From contig CAUYUJ010000692.1 of NCBI GenBank assembly GCA_963575745.1, forward strand, positions 18,501 to 82,500: a stretch of DNA of 64,000 bases. The letters are read 5' to 3'. Positions 44,007-56,570 of the stretch are shown here, piece after piece. The first letter of the stretch is position 1, and the number at the start of each line of letters is the position of its first letter. The position numbers were made by a program, and so were the translations under genes. Origin of the DNA: Prorocentrum cordatum (Eukaryota; Sar; Dinophyceae; Prorocentrales; Prorocentraceae). The notes under the pieces are model-generated. The model saw only the letters and a program-made list of their open reading frames with translations. It was not told where the DNA came from and did no database searches.

Positions 44007-45210
44007 CTCGCTGAAATGCGCGAGCTCAGGAGACGGGGGGCGATGCTGGCGGCGGGTACGATGGTTTCTGCGCTGCCTCCGCGCCCTCCTGGGGTCCGTC
44101 TCGGCCCGTCCTGGGGCCCACAGGGAGCAGGCCGCGCCGGCTCCGCGTGAGAGTGGCCCTTCGACGGAGCGACCGTGGGTGCCGTGCTCTCGAGGGCTCA
44201 AGAGACGGGGGTCAGTGCAAACGGGGGTTAGCCAGAGTGCCGGATCTCGCAGGAGCCTGCTGGATCCTGCAGGATCCTGCAAGGCCTGACTGGCCCGGGT
44301 CTGGACTGATCCGGGTCAGCAGATTCCCGAGGTCCGCGCGCATGTCGGTCGCCGAGGGCGGCCAGGGACCCAGATCCTCTTGCGTCATCAGAGAGTCATG
44401 ACGGAGGTTTTTCCAAAGTGGTCCCGTCAGCAGCTCCAAAGTGGCTTCTACAACTACAGGATGAGAAGCAATCCTGGGCACGCCGTGTGTTGGTGTGGGA
44501 GCCCGCTGGAAGGGCGCGGCGAGCAGCGCGAGCCGGATTCAGATGGGTCGATGTTTCACCACCCACCAAACCACTCCAACCCAACCCGAAGGCTCAGATT
44601 TACCCTCGATTTCCAGTGGGGGGGGGGGGTCGGGAAACATCGAGAAAACACATGTGGAACCCTTACCCCCCCCAACCCGAAATTCGGGTCTTCAGGTTGG
44701 GCTGGGGTGGTCTGGTAGGTAGCCAATGTTGGGTCATTCGCTACAGTGCAGGAGAGAGCTGCGAGAAGACGCGAGAGAGATGACACGGTGGATGCAGCCG
44801 AGGCTCCGCCGCGCGGCCCGCTTGGGGACGGCCTCCGGCCGACGCGCGCGTCAGGCAGTCAGTCGTTGGTTCGTAATTTCCGCTCTGCTGAAGGGGCCCT
44901 GGGACACACAAATGAATACACACAAATAAAAATATCCCCCATATTTTCCCATGTCTTCTGGGTTTTTGTCTTCCCGCCCAACTCCCATGTTTTCCCATAT
45001 TCTCTGGGGAATCGAGGATTAATTGTGTCTGTGTGTTTCTTTTCCTCCTGATCTACTCCTTCTTCGGGAAGTGTCCCACCCCACCAGCGCCGGCAGGCGC
45101 CAGGAGGCGTCAAGAGAACCACTGCGTGCAGCTGGCTCCTGTGACATCCGCGCCACTCCCCTCCGAGAAGAGGGGGGTTTAGGACTAGGTATTGGCGTGT
45201 GTATGCGTGT

Positions 45211-45211
<1 letters not shown>
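44007..45211. other. No gene recognised
   Basis: GC-rich to mixed DNA with a GGATCCTGCAGGATCCTGC short repeat near 44255-44280. Open frames are short and unmotivated. Confidence 0.5.

Positions 45212-45212
<1 letters not shown>

Positions 45213-45279
<67 letters not shown>
45213..45279. repeat. (GT)n microsatellite
   Basis: Uninterrupted GT run of about 67 bp. Poly Cys-Val and Thr-His frames are artefacts. Confidence 0.97.
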
Positions 45280-45282
<3 letters not shown>

Positions 45283-45604
45283 CGTGTGTGGACATCGCGG
45301 CTGGGGCCACGAGATCTCTCCGATCCCACGGCCTTCCCTTCTCCTTCCTCTCGGTGCGTCCCCTGGGTCCCGTGGCCCCACCCCCTCGTCGGCGCACGCG
45401 CCTCGGGCCGAGATGCGCCAGCCTGGCCGCCTCCTGCTGGCCCCCCCCCGGCGGCGCACCTGGGTTCGGGGGTGGGCCTTCGTCGCAGGCACCGCCCGCG
45501 TGCGGCGCCTCGGGAGGCGCGAGGCGAGGCCGAAGACCGAAGCACGCGTGCCGGCACGTGCCGCGTGGCACTGGACGTCCATCGGGGGCCCCCCAACGTG
45601 GTGG

Positions 45605-45795
45605 TGACCACACCGTGCGGTGAGTCGATGGAGATTCGGGGTCACCGCACGGTTTTGGGACTCGGGCCGCTCTCCGAGGATGTGTCGGGCGACAGGGGCC
45701 TCCAGGGTCCCAAGACCGTGCGGTGACGGGCCGTGCGGTGAGGTCTTGGGGGATTTCGAGTCACCGCACGGTCTGTCACCGCACCGTTTCGGGAC
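45605..45795. repeat. Interleaved inverted and direct copies of CCGTGCGGTGA
   Basis: The motif occurs forward near 45613, 45716 and 45731 and in reverse complement near 45640, 45762 and 45777. The first reverse copy, extended by GTTTTGGGAC, pairs with GTCCCAAGACCGTGCGGTGAC near 45708. Several mutually exclusive hairpins are possible. Confidence 0.8.
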
Positions 45796-46638
45796 TCCAA
45801 AGTCCAGCAGGCAGCGCACGAAAGGTCACTCTTGTCTACGGTAGGTTCGCGTCGTGTCGACCGGCGGCGACCCCGCCGCTGGCGTTCAACGCTGGACGCC
45901 GCCCTGGCGACCCAGGAATCGATCGATATTGAACGATCTGGGACGTTTGGGGAGCGGCCGATCCCTCAAGGTTGAACGATCCCCGCGGTGTCAGGAACCA
46001 ACGCCCAGGTCGGCACGACACGAACCTGCCGTACGTGCAGTTCCCTTTAAGTGTGCCGCCGACGTCGGGCGGCCTCCAGAGGCCTTTCGGAGAAGACCTC
46101 GTCCTGCCCCTGCCCCTGCCCCTGCCGCTGCGCCCCCGTCCCCCCCCAATCCCCTTCCCCTCCGTCCTCCAGCCTCGCCCCTCCCCTTCCCCTCTCTCCC
46201 TCCTCCCCCTCCCCTTCCGGCTCCCTCCTCCCTCCTCCCCCCTGCCCCTTCCCCGTCCCTCTCCTCCCCGCCCTCCCCTTCCCCTCCACCCCCTCGTTCC
46301 TCGGGAGGCCCCCCCCCCCCCCGTCCCAGCAGTGCCTGTGGATGGGGCCGCCGGCTGGATCCCAACGTCCTTGGCAGCCTCGGGTGTGCTTCCGCTCCTC
46401 CAGAAGCGAGGCCCACGTCGAGCGACCCCCAGGTCACTGCAGGCAGGCCCCCTAGGATTTTGTGGCCAACCCTTGATGGACCGCAGTCACCCTCCCTCCC
46501 CCTCCGGCCCCCGCCGCGGCCGAAGCGCGCGGCAGGCGCTGCCGCTGGCCGCAGCCCCGGTGGCCGCCATGCCGCCCGCGGAGGGACTCCAGTGCCCGTC
46601 GCCCGGCGCCCAGCGGCCATCTCGGCAACCCGCAGGGG
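45796..46638. other. C-rich region, no gene
   Basis: A polypyrimidine block covers about 46110-46325. A pair of opposed CGATCGATATT/AACGATC segments lies near 45918-45985. No coding evidence. Confidence 0.5.
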
Positions 46639-46681
46639 GGCGACGACGACGACGACGACGACGAAGACGAGGACGACGACC

Positions 46682-46715
<34 letters not shown>

Positions 46716-46815
46716 CCACGACGACGACGACGACAACGACCACGACGACCACGCCGACCACGACGACGACGACCACGACGACGACGACCACGACGACGAC
46801 GACAGCGAGGAAAGC
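46639..46815. repeat. (GAC)n microsatellite
   Basis: Long CGA/GAC run with CCACGACGACG interruptions. Frames through it give poly-Thr, poly-Arg and poly-Val. Confidence 0.95.
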
Positions 46816-48200
46816 GACGGCCATCGTAGGGCTCTCGAGGGTTCTCGAAGCCGAACCCCCCCGAAGTATCCAGTCGGAGGCCCCCCTCGACGGTCCCTGG
46901 GAGGAGGCCCACGGCGCGTATCGAGAGATCCAGGCGCGCTTCGTTCTTGATGCTAGAAGCCAGGGAGTTGCAGAGGCAGATCTTTCCTCCCATCTCCACT
47001 GTGGCACGTTTGCTGAATGAGCGGCCCAGATCTCTGCAAGCTTCGTGCAGCGCCGTTGCTGACACCCTTATCACATGCTACGGGCCGTGGGAGGCAGGGA
47101 GAGCGCGAGGCGGAGTGGGGAAGGAAAGGGCTGGGACTCTTGAAGTGCGGGGGGCGGCGAGAGGAGGATCGGAAGACACGGACACAAAGGCGCGCCGAGG
47201 AGTGCGGGACTTGGCGCGGCGCGCTCGCGGAGAGGGGATGATGAGGAGGGAGTGAGACGAGGGAGTGAGACGAGGGAGGAGGAAAGGGAGGAGGAGGAGG
47301 AGGAGGGGGAGGAGGAGGAGGAGGAGACGAGGGAGGAGAACAGGGACTTGGCGCGGCGCGCTCGCGCCCATCGGGGGTGCAGCCGGGTCTCCGTGCCGGG
47401 CACGCGCGGCGCGAGGGGCGCGAGGAGCTGCCGAGCTGCCTCCGACTGGGTGCGAGCTCCCCCCCCTGGAAGTGCAGCCTGGGCGCCATCTGGGGCGCGC
47501 GACGCGTGAGGTCGAGGGACACAACACGATGGCCATGACCAGGATGTCGATGGATCTTGTCGACGCCGATCTTGGCCTCCACCCTGCCCCTCGCCGACTC
47601 GCGAAGAGGATCCACAAGTTGACGGCGACCACGATGGACGATGACTCAGATCGACACGGACGTTTCTGCTTGCAGTCTTGGTCATGGTCATTGTTTCCTC
47701 TCCCTCCTTGAGGGGTGTGCCAAGACGTGCATGGTGAGCAGGGGCCGGCAGCTCAGCGTCAGCGGCAGCAGCGGCCCGCGGCGGCCGCAGCAGCATCCCT
47801 GCTCGCCCGCACCCCTGGGTCCCTGGGCCCGCGTGGGTTGTGGGGGCCTCTCCCGCTCCGCTCGCCCTCTTGCTCCGCCCGCCCTTCGGCAGCGATGGCG
47901 GCGACGGCAGCGTCCTCTGCAGCCATCTGGACCGCAGAGGCGGGGAAAAGAAAACCGGCCGCCCCCCGCGGGCGTCCTGGGTGGGGTCGTCGTCGTGTCG
48001 TCCTCTTCCCTCCTTCCTCCCCTGCGGGCATTGGCATATCTATAGCTATGTATCCTAACCACGGGGATCGAGGTTCACACCCGAATCTTCTTGGAACGAG
48101 CTCGTCCTGAAGGCTGAACAAACCCTATCTCTAGGCTATCAGCCGAAGCGGGATCGTGAGATCCTGCAGGCTGGTGCCTGAGTGGTTTGAACAACCACTG
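46816..48200. other. No gene; GGA tract at 47265-47335
   Basis: GC-rich DNA in which several long frames overlap on both strands. The GGA block at 47265-47335 is simple repeat. Confidence 0.55.
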
Positions 48201-49939
48201 CAAGCAAAATGGGCTCCCCACAGGACGACGACGGACCGACCGCCGCCCTGGAAGAGTTCGCATTTGATACTTCAATCGACGTGTCACGCACCAGCCTCGA
48301 TGCGGGTGTACAGTTGGCGCCGGCTGAAGCACCACCAGCGGCCGAATCATTTTGCCGCTGTGTCTCCGGAAATGGTCGCGCCGGCAGCAGCAGGATTTGC
48401 CCGCTTCAGAGCTGCATCAGAAGATCAACGAGAAGGACCAAGGGTTTGTTCGCCCCACCCGCGCCCCTCTGCGGCGCGAAGGCCATCGCCATCTACGACG
48501 ATGCCTTGCGGGATGACTCCCGCCCCGCCGCCAGAAGCGTCGGGAAATCCGTTGATCAGACAACGACAGAGGGCGTTGCCACCTGATGGGCGTGTCGCGG
48601 CGGCGAGAGCCGCTGCAAGGTCATCAAGTGCTCGCAAGTTCTCGCTTTCATGCAAGAACAAGCAGCTGCGCAAGCATTGCGAAAACAAGACCCACAAGGG
48701 CAAACGCAACAAATGCAGCAGACACTCAACACTCAGAATTGAGTTGCCCATTGACAAGCTGTCGACGCCCAAGCGCGCTCGGTAGTATCCGAAGTCGCCG
48801 CTCCACAGCAGCAGTCAATACCTGCCGACCAGGAGCGTAACATCGACGTCGTGAACCAACTTGTCCATCGCATCAATGCGCAACGTGAGTTCACTCAAGC
48901 TCCCAGGCGCGCCTGCAACAAGCAGAGCAAACGTGCCAGCGGCACAATGCGATCATAGTCGCCGTGTCCTTACTCCATGCCGATGTCGACCATGTCCGAT
49001 GTGTTATCAAGTAGCTAACCCAACCAGCCGGTTTAACAAGATATCGACGGCGGGTGGACTTGCATCCGCGCTGAATGGTACGATTCCGATGCATGAACAT
49101 GTCTACATCGAGATGCAAGGGCAGCTGGAGACTACGACCGAATATTTGCCGTCGTAGAAGTAAACAGCGGTGCGGAGCAGGTTCAGAGCGATGATCGCGG
49201 CGAAATGTACGCCCAAAGCGTGGCTAAAGTTTGCAACGGGGCGGCCGCGGGATTCTCCAGGACATTCGGTATCTTGCACGGGCATGAGGCTAGATTCGGC
49301 GAAGCGGAGATGAGACGCATTCCAGTAATCGACCGACGAACTTCACCAGTAACAAGGCCGGTCAGCCCAGCAATGCCTTGCCGATCTGGCGCAGGCAGGG
49401 CGCCGTCCCCGCCGGCGGGGCACTGCCCCGATCCGCCGCCTCGAGCTGCCGCGCCCACGGTGGCCGCGCTAGCGGGCACGACAATGGAAACAATTGAGGC
49501 TAGCGCGCCCGCCGCTGGCGGTTGGCTGCCGAATTTGCCGCGGCCGCCAGTTCCGCGGAGACGACGGGGCGAGCGGCCTCGGGGGGAAGAACGCCCATCT
49601 ACACCGCCTCGACGCGCGCCTCTTGTAGAGGTGCTTGGGGCACAGAGCTCGCGACAGCTGCGCAGCCGAGCAGCGCCGGCGCCGCCGCTTTCCGAAATCA
49701 GCTCCGTCGGGGGCGCCGCCGGACAATCGTCGCAAGTTGATGGGCAGTCAGCGGCGAGAATGGTGGCGCAGCTACTGCTTGCCCAGAATAGGAAGAAGCA
49801 CAGGGAAGCTGATGAGCGCGCCTTGAAGGCGCTACCACGAGGCCCGTTTTTCCGCAAATTGGGGCGGGGGTGCGATCGGGAAATTGCGCGCGGCATCTGG
49901 CCGCCCCGACGAGGCCTTCGACTGGGCGGGGGGGGGGGT

Positions 49940-50570
49940 CGAGCATTCAGGCGAAACTACCGCGGAACTCCAAGACAGCGGTGACTTCAAATCCATTGAT
50001 TTTATGATTTTTAAGATTGCCACTGGGCCAGGCAGCCTTCTCAAGCGCAACGAGCTGGAGGGCCGCGCGCAGAGAGCCGCGGGGGGGGCCCAGCTGCCGG
50101 GGAAAAGAATGGAAGGAAGACAGATCCTCCGTGCGATCACTGACTGCCACAAGCTTGTAGAACCAGTTGGTTGCATATTTGACTTCGCGCATCTCAGTGC
50201 GACAGCAATGTTTGACCGAGACTTGACATGTTCTATGTCTGAATGGGCTTGCACCCTGATCGGCGTTAAATCCGCGGCAGAAGAATCTATTCTCCTCTCG
50301 CTGTTCAAAGCGGAGACAGAGAAGCGTTGCCCAATGGAGGTCGGCATGGGCGAGTTCAGTCGCGTGGAACCAGACGGCCCCGACAAGAGCTACAAGTGGC
50401 TCTATGACCGATGCGTTGAGTAACTGGCGCGGCAGAGACTGGCAACCGCATGCAAAGAGATAGTGACTGGACCTGAAAGAGCCGCACCAGCTCAGATGGG
50501 ATTCTGCGCCGACTGGATTGCGCTCGGGGGATGCAACGACGTGGCGACCTGTCCGCGGGGCCACCCAGAC
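49940..50570 (+). pseudogene. Copia Gag remnant with CCCH zinc finger
   Basis: The frame reads DFKSIDFMIFKIATGPG, then GRQILRAITDCHKLVEPVG, a central helical region and YKWLYDRCVE before a TAA at 50421-50423. The same frame continues past that stop to C-x8-C-x5-C-x3-H at 50505-50564 (FCADWIALGGC..., CPRGH). The GRQI motif and finger type match the Gag at 3619-4275. The stop lies at a different place in the two copies, so they decayed independently. Confidence 0.7.
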
Positions 50571-52180
50571 AGCCGCAGATCGCCGAGCGCGTTCAATTCT
50601 TAGCAAAGTACCGACTCGCAAACTTCCCAAAACATGTCTGCTTCGATATATTTAATCGTAGATCCTCTGCGGCGGATCCAGGCCATTTGCGAGTAGCTAG
50701 TCTGCGAGCAGTGGAACGCGCTCGTCTAGCAGAGGAGGGCGACTGGCCGCTCCGGCGGGGGGGCGGCCTTCCGCCGGCAGAAAACGTTTTGCAACGCGTG
50801 GCACGGGCGCAGGAAAATATTCCAAAAGTAGCGGCTGGGGCGCAGAACTACGCGAGCCCGCGCGCGCCTTTCACCAGAAGTGTACATGCACCAAAAAATC
50901 AACGCGTGACTTCGCGCGCGTTTTAAGAGAGCGCGGTGGGGCTGCGGCTGCGAGCCGCGAGAGCTCGGCCAACAGAGGCCGGAGTGCGAGTCGCGAGAGC
51001 AGCGGGTCTGGCGGCAGTGGCCGGGGGAGGTCGGGAGGGGCCGCGAGGTCAAAGGTCCTGGTCGCAAATCGCATTCCAAGAATCCACGGGGAATCCCGAG
51101 ACGCCCTCCCGACAGAGGGCGCCCGTCCCACGTCGCCTAGGGGGGCCAGAAGGCGCGAGTGCCATTCCGCGGGCAAGGGCGGGCGACGGCGAACGCCGCC
51201 GCCGAAGGGGCTGCGGGGGCCCTGTAAGTCGCGCAGCCCATGCCGCATTTCCAACTGCCCGAAGGGCAGCGGACGTAGCATCCCTGGGAAAGGGCAAAGG
51301 CGCCGCAGTCCAGAAGGCGGCCGCGCACAGATTTGCGCGCGCATGCGGGATGGGGGCGCCCTGCCATCCCGCGGCCGCATGATCGCTGCTAGTGGACTGT
51401 GCCCTGCGCTCCCTATCCAGCGTCGTGGTCGGAGCCTTCCCTCGGGGCCGCCGCAGAATGGCGCGGGGCCGCAGCCGGGGGCGAGATGCAGACGCTACAG
51501 TGCGTCTCCTGCGTGCAGGGGGAGCAGCGCTCGTCGCGAACGCTCTCCGTCGCCCAACTCCAGGAGCCGCCCCCGCGGTGAATCTTGGGAAGTTCCGCGG
51601 GCGGAGGCTCGCGAGGATGCGTTTGCGCTTTTGTTCTTGCTTAATCAGGAATTGCATCGCGCAGCTGCGATGGCAGTGCGACTGTTGAGCAAGTGCGTGC
51701 CTCGCGAGCCCAATCTGACGATTCTACGCGTTGCATCTGCGCGCGGTGGCCGCTCGCCGCGCGCGCCCGGCAAGGCGCGCGTCGCGGGCGCGGCTGCGCG
51801 CGCCGTCGCGCCGCGTCACATCGCATGGTAGCTCGGGGCAAACGCGCGCGCCCGCGGTCTGCGAACCCGCGGCCCTGCGACGAAGCGCGCCTGGGGCGCG
51901 GCCGCTGCCGCGAAACTGCAGCAGAGCAGGGGGCGCGCGAGGTGTCCGTCAGCCTGGTGCAGGATTTGGCCGGCGGCGGCGTCCCTGGCAGGTGCTTCGC
52001 GGGCAGTGCCTTGCCAGGGTCCAATGCTGATGATGATCGTGATTTTGATTCTGGAGGTTGCAACAGTGACGTGGCAATCTGGGGCAGCGATAGACTTCGA
52101 TATGAACGTCTCTGTAGCAGCGATCGCCGCCGCCACTGGTCGCTATCGAGGCGCGGCGCGGCGCTGTGGTCGCGAGTGAG
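50571..52180 (+). other. Internal element DNA without recognised domain
   Basis: GC-rich Arg/Ala-rich frames on both strands lie between the Gag finger and the protease motif. Confidence 0.4.
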
Positions 52181-52545
52181 AGAGTGGCTCATTGATTACG
52201 GGTCATGTTTTCTCATCCTCTGTGAAAACTCACATCCTCGGTGAAAGCGATCTCGATCGCAACGCGCGGTCGCGCGCCGGCGGCGCTGGCTGCGAGATGC
52301 TACAGCCCGGTGTTAGCGGTCTGGCGGCAGGCCGCGCTACTCTGGACGTTCGCTGGGCGACGTCGAGATTGACGTTCAACCGATTGTCCTCGCTCTGCTC
52401 CTGTCTTGCCCATGGGCGGGCTAATTCGCCGCCGCTAATGTAAGTTCTAGCGGGGCAGTGGGCGTGGGGCGAGCCTGACGCTCCGCGACGGACGCGTTGT
52501 GCAGCTCGACGTCAAGGATGCCGCTCCAGCGATGTCATGCCCTGC
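52181..52545 (+). pseudogene. Copia aspartic protease remnant
   Basis: WLIDYGSCF at about 52185-52211 occupies the place of the catalytic D-T/S-G motif; the middle residue is Tyr (codon 52197-52199), which should not support activity. Downstream, in another frame, SLTLRDGRVVQLDVKDAAP at about 52470-52530 fits the C-terminal strand of copia proteases. Stops and frame changes separate the two. Confidence 0.6.
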
Positions 52546-53790
52546 CAGGTACCTTCGAAACTGGCGCACCGACAGCTCCTGGCCTGAGCGCCCAGTAGGC
52601 CCCCCACAGACTCACGAGCGCGTCCTTGACCAGGGGCCACAGCTCCCTGGGGGCTTGCAGCGAGGCGGGGAGCAATCCTTTGCAGCTGTCCCTGCGTCGC
52701 CGGTTATAGATCCAGTGCCGACCTGGACATGTGCAAAGTGTGGTGCAGACGTTCCTGTGTCATCATCTCTCTGCTTGGTGCGTGAGGAACCACGTCGCTT
52801 CGAGGGCGTCGGCAAAAACCGACTCCGCGCAGGATGATGCGCCGCCAGAGAACGACGCTGAGCCTCGGGGCGCGCGGGTCGTGGAAACTCCCGCAGAGGC
52901 GCAGCCCCGCCAACCCGGCGCCGACGCGCGCCTGGCGCCGGCGTTCCCCGCCCTGCGCAAAGGGGGCGAAACTCCCGAGGTGAAAAGACGGAGGCGCCCA
53001 GAAGTGACGAGCGCGAGCTCGCGCGAAGGGTCGAAGCCGAGGGGGGGCAGGATGAGCAGGATGGCCACGACGACCCCTGGATTGCCGTCGGGGGCGACGA
53101 CGCGGAAGGGAGGCCCTCTGCGGAGAATTCCGCGGCAGAGCAATCTGCCGCCGCTCCCTGGGGGCCACCTGCGGCAGAGGGGCCCGCCGCCGCTCGTTGC
53201 GAGCTTCCCGCGGCAGGGGGATCCACCGCCGCCCCTTCTGAGCATGGCCCTGAGGAAGTCGAGCGCCCTCTAAACGCGAGCGCGCGCCCAAGTGCGGTGG
53301 GCGCCAGCTCTTCCAGAAACGACCCAGGACCTGATCCTAGGACGTCCAGACGCCCGCCCCAAATTGTTGCTAGCTCTTCCGATCGCCCTGCCTCGACCGC
53401 TGCGAAACCGCCCCCCTGGCGCGCCGCCGCCTCGATGGGCCAGGGTCAATCTCAGAGATGCCGCCGAAGCTCAGATAGCAGGGGCGCCACGTCTCGGACC
53501 GATGCCAACGAGAGGCATTGTGGGAGCCAGGCCACTTGAACTGGAGCGAGGCTGCGCATTTGACCGGCATCGGCGCCTTGAGACCTGGCCACCTTGCAGT
53601 CGAGATTCTATGTGACCCTGCCTGCGTTCGCGCCTGCCCCGGAGCCCCGCGGCGGGCGCGCCGTGGTTGCGGCGCGCCTCTGGCCGCAATGCCTTTCTGG
53701 ATACGCGCGCGCGGCCAAAGCAAAAGATAATCTTCTACAGAGCCCGCGAACCGTCCGGGGGCGTCGGAAGCCAAGCGGTCCAAGAAAGCA
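52546..53790 (+). other. Internal element DNA, unassigned
   Basis: Lies between the protease and integrase remnants. Frames are Arg/Pro/Ala-rich and low in information; open frames on both strands reflect composition. Confidence 0.4.
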
Positions 53791-54560
53791 TCTCGAGCTG
53801 TCCTCAAGGGGGTCGCTTGCCAGGCACTTACTAACCACTCTATCGCGCTCGCGCCAAAGGGCCATGGCTGCTCAATTTGCAACGAGACAAAATACCATAA
53901 ATCGCCACGCAGGCGAAATGCCCAGCAGGATGACAAGACATGCGGGATCGGTAAGGCTGTAGTCGAGGGTGCACCGGAAGAGTTTGGCGAGTTGACAATT
54001 GCGCACTTTCTCTCAAGGCATGGCGACGAGGCCGCGCTCGTGGTGCGCGACCGCGGTGCGACAAATATCGCGAGCTATCATGCGCCATCTAAGAGCGGTG
54101 AAGACGCGCTGACTCGCTTCCAGAACTTGGGGGTCTGAAGGATAACGTAGAGCTGATTGATTCTGCCGGCCCTGGAGAGATCGACGAAGCCTGCCGACAT
54201 GAGCAGCGGAGGCGTGATGCGTCGACTCCGTCTCGTTCCGAAGGCAATGGCGTTGTCTAAGCTGGACTAAAATGACTTCGTTAAAGGCACTCGCTGCGCG
54301 TTTCTGCCGAGCGGTCTCAGTCACGCGCGATGGCCAGAAGCCACTAAGTGCGCTACCTCGAACATGTGCTTGAATGCTCCTGCCGAGGGTGGGCCACCGG
54401 CATGCGTTCGCACAACAAGGAGCACCAGCGTGAATACCAGAAGTTCGGAGCCAAACCGAGGGCAGGCCTGTTCATGGGCTACCCTTTTATTCCAGCCGTA
54501 GATGGTCGACAGGCTACTACTTGCTGGGTGCTGTCACATGCCAGATTTCGGCAGACGGTA
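53791..54560 (+). pseudogene. Copia integrase remnant
   Basis: The zinc-binding end shows C-x2-C at 53869-53880 (HGCSICNETK) after a His-containing stretch. The same frame then reads FGELTIAHFLSRHGDEAALVVRDR, consistent with the start of the integrase core, and stops at 54136. A shifted frame carries VELIDSAGPGEI, matching the second catalytic-Asp region. At 54445-54490 KFGAKPRAGLFMGY is the linker motif that follows integrase in copia elements. Confidence 0.7.
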
Positions 54561-55735
54561 AACGCTGCAACTGTCTGCGCGTTCGTGACATTAAACCGGT
54601 GGGCTCTTTCCACTGGCCGGGAAAAGATGGCGCAGGTCACTGAGATCGCAGAAGACGACGCAAATATACTACTCGGAGACGTTGGTCTCGCGGCAGAGGA
54701 ATCTGCTTCAGAGGCGGAGCGCAGCGAAGAGTCCGGGGCTCTCCCTGCGGGCCTCAACATGGGGCCCGCCAGCAAACATTGTCGCGCCAGATGAATAGAA
54801 AGTCCGCGGTAACCTTCTAGTCCGGAGAATATCTGCCGCGCAAAAGAATGTTTGCTCCAATCGAAGCTTTGTAATCAGATCCTCCTCCCGTTTCTCCCGG
54901 CGACGTCCTCTGCGAGCGCCGCGCGCGCGTTAGCTCGTCGTTCCGGGGGTCGACTCCAGTCTCGACGCGCGGGGCGGCGTGTCTGAATCCGACGCCCGCG
55001 TGCTGTCAGAACCATGGACTGGAGAGGTTCTTATCCCAAGCATGAATGCGGAGTCAGTGGGTCAGACCTGTCCAAGTCCTTCGCGGAGACCCGAGAACGG
55101 AAGACTGCGCGCCCGGGAAATATATAGATACCCATATTTGGGTAGGATGTCCAGCAAGGAGAAGATTGATGTTCGGAACTACATGGCCGACGTTCTCGTT
55201 GCTAGAGACAGGCGGCGTCTTGCGACGTTGCAGTGCTGGGCCCGCGCCGACTCTGGTGCAATGACGCATGTCGGCGCGTCGCAAGGCGGCCCGGAGTGGC
55301 AGCGCGTGCACCGACGTGATGTTGCGGACGCTCGCACCAGACAGCTGTTCCTGGACCAGGACGCGCGCGGGGTAATAAGCAAAGGCGCCCTTCGCTTCAG
55401 GTTTTCGGTGGCTTCCGCGGCATCGCTGCGAAGGTCTATCATGGCGGCCCCGACTTGTCTGGTGCACCTGCTGCGGCGGCGGAGTCGAAATCCTCTGCGT
55501 CGCAGGGGCAGGCCGCTGCGCCTGTCTGTGCTGCAGTGCCAACGCGCACTGATGCAGTCAGTTGTTTCGACAGGGCAGTCGGAGAGGTTGGAGCCGCCTG
55601 CGCAGGCCCAGCGCGCATGCTCATTTGCGTTGCCCGCCGCAGCTGCCGCCGCAAGAGCGTGGCTAGACGAAGCAAGCATTCTTACGCCAAGTATGTCGTT
55701 TCTCCCAAAGACGACCGAAACACATCCACACAGAG
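54561..55735 (+). other. Integrase-RT spacer of the copia element
   Basis: Low-information frames; expected position of the variable integrase tail. No domain. Confidence 0.4.
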
Positions 55736-56570
55736 ATCACATGGTCGACCTCCGTGACATAGGATGTTGCACGGTCGCTCGAAAGCCCCCCAAAGAGGAT
55801 GTGCGCAACGCGCCTGCTGCAGTCGCCGCTCTCGACAAAGAGTGGCATAAGCTAATATCACAAAAATGCTGGGACTGGAAGCCGGCGCGCGGGTGCGACG
55901 ACGTTGTGTTTGCGGCCGGGGGGGCCGGGGAGAGGACAGACGTGGGTCGCATGTTTGACTTCGCTGTCGACAAACAGTCCGAGCTGGCCCGCCCTGGCCA
56001 GTCGATGTTTCAACGTCGTGTGGTTTTCCAAAGGAATCCGGTTGAATAAGAAATCGGCTTTGCAGCAATGTTTGCAGGAGCTGCGATTTCTGCGTTCCGC
56101 CTCGAGCGCAGCAACATCATTGATGCTGTAGCGTGTTCTCCTGGCTGTAGCGGGCAGCAATCCGACGCAGTTGGCGCCCGCGCACGGGCGCGCCTGCGCG
56201 GGGATGGGAGACTCGATGACATTGGCGAGTGGGTAGAGCTCCCACGAGAACGGTGGCCGAAGGAATGGCGCGGCACATGCAGCCGGCTCGTCGTCCAACT
56301 TCGCTTAGCGATCTATGGGCGCACTTTCTGGGTTTTTTTTGGGGCGTCGCTGCCGGGTTGCATTCTGTGCGGGGGGCTGGGCGCTCGTCGAAGGGTGGGG
56401 ATCTACCTGCCGCCGCGAAGGGCTAGGTCTGGTCCTGTTATGTTGGTGACATTTTATTGGCTGGCCGCACAGAGGATCTGAAGAAAGGCGGGTGCACAAT
56501 TTTTCATGCAGGCGTTGGTGCGGGCCCCCGTGAGCCCCTTGAACACTTCTTTGGGTGTGGTGCCAGTATC
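55736..56570 (+). pseudogene. Copia reverse transcriptase remnant
   Basis: VARKPPKEDVRNAPAAVAALDKEW starts at about 55760 (given here in part as PAAVAALDKEW). TDVGRMFDFAVDKQSEL and RRVVFQRNPVE follow, then a TAA at 56047-56049. In the same frame after that stop, GEWVELPRERWPKEW and LAIYGRT mark the mid-RT region. In the next frame the catalytic box reads YVGD at 56439-56450, so the first Asp of the usual YVDD is Gly. LLAGRTEDLKKG follows directly. The substitution and stops make it inactive. Confidence 0.75.

Noticed and set aside
45853-47020. Open frames of 285-388 codons with poly-Thr, poly-Arg or poly-Val
   Set aside because: Produced by the (GAC)n tract and polypyrimidine DNA; opposite strands are open at once.
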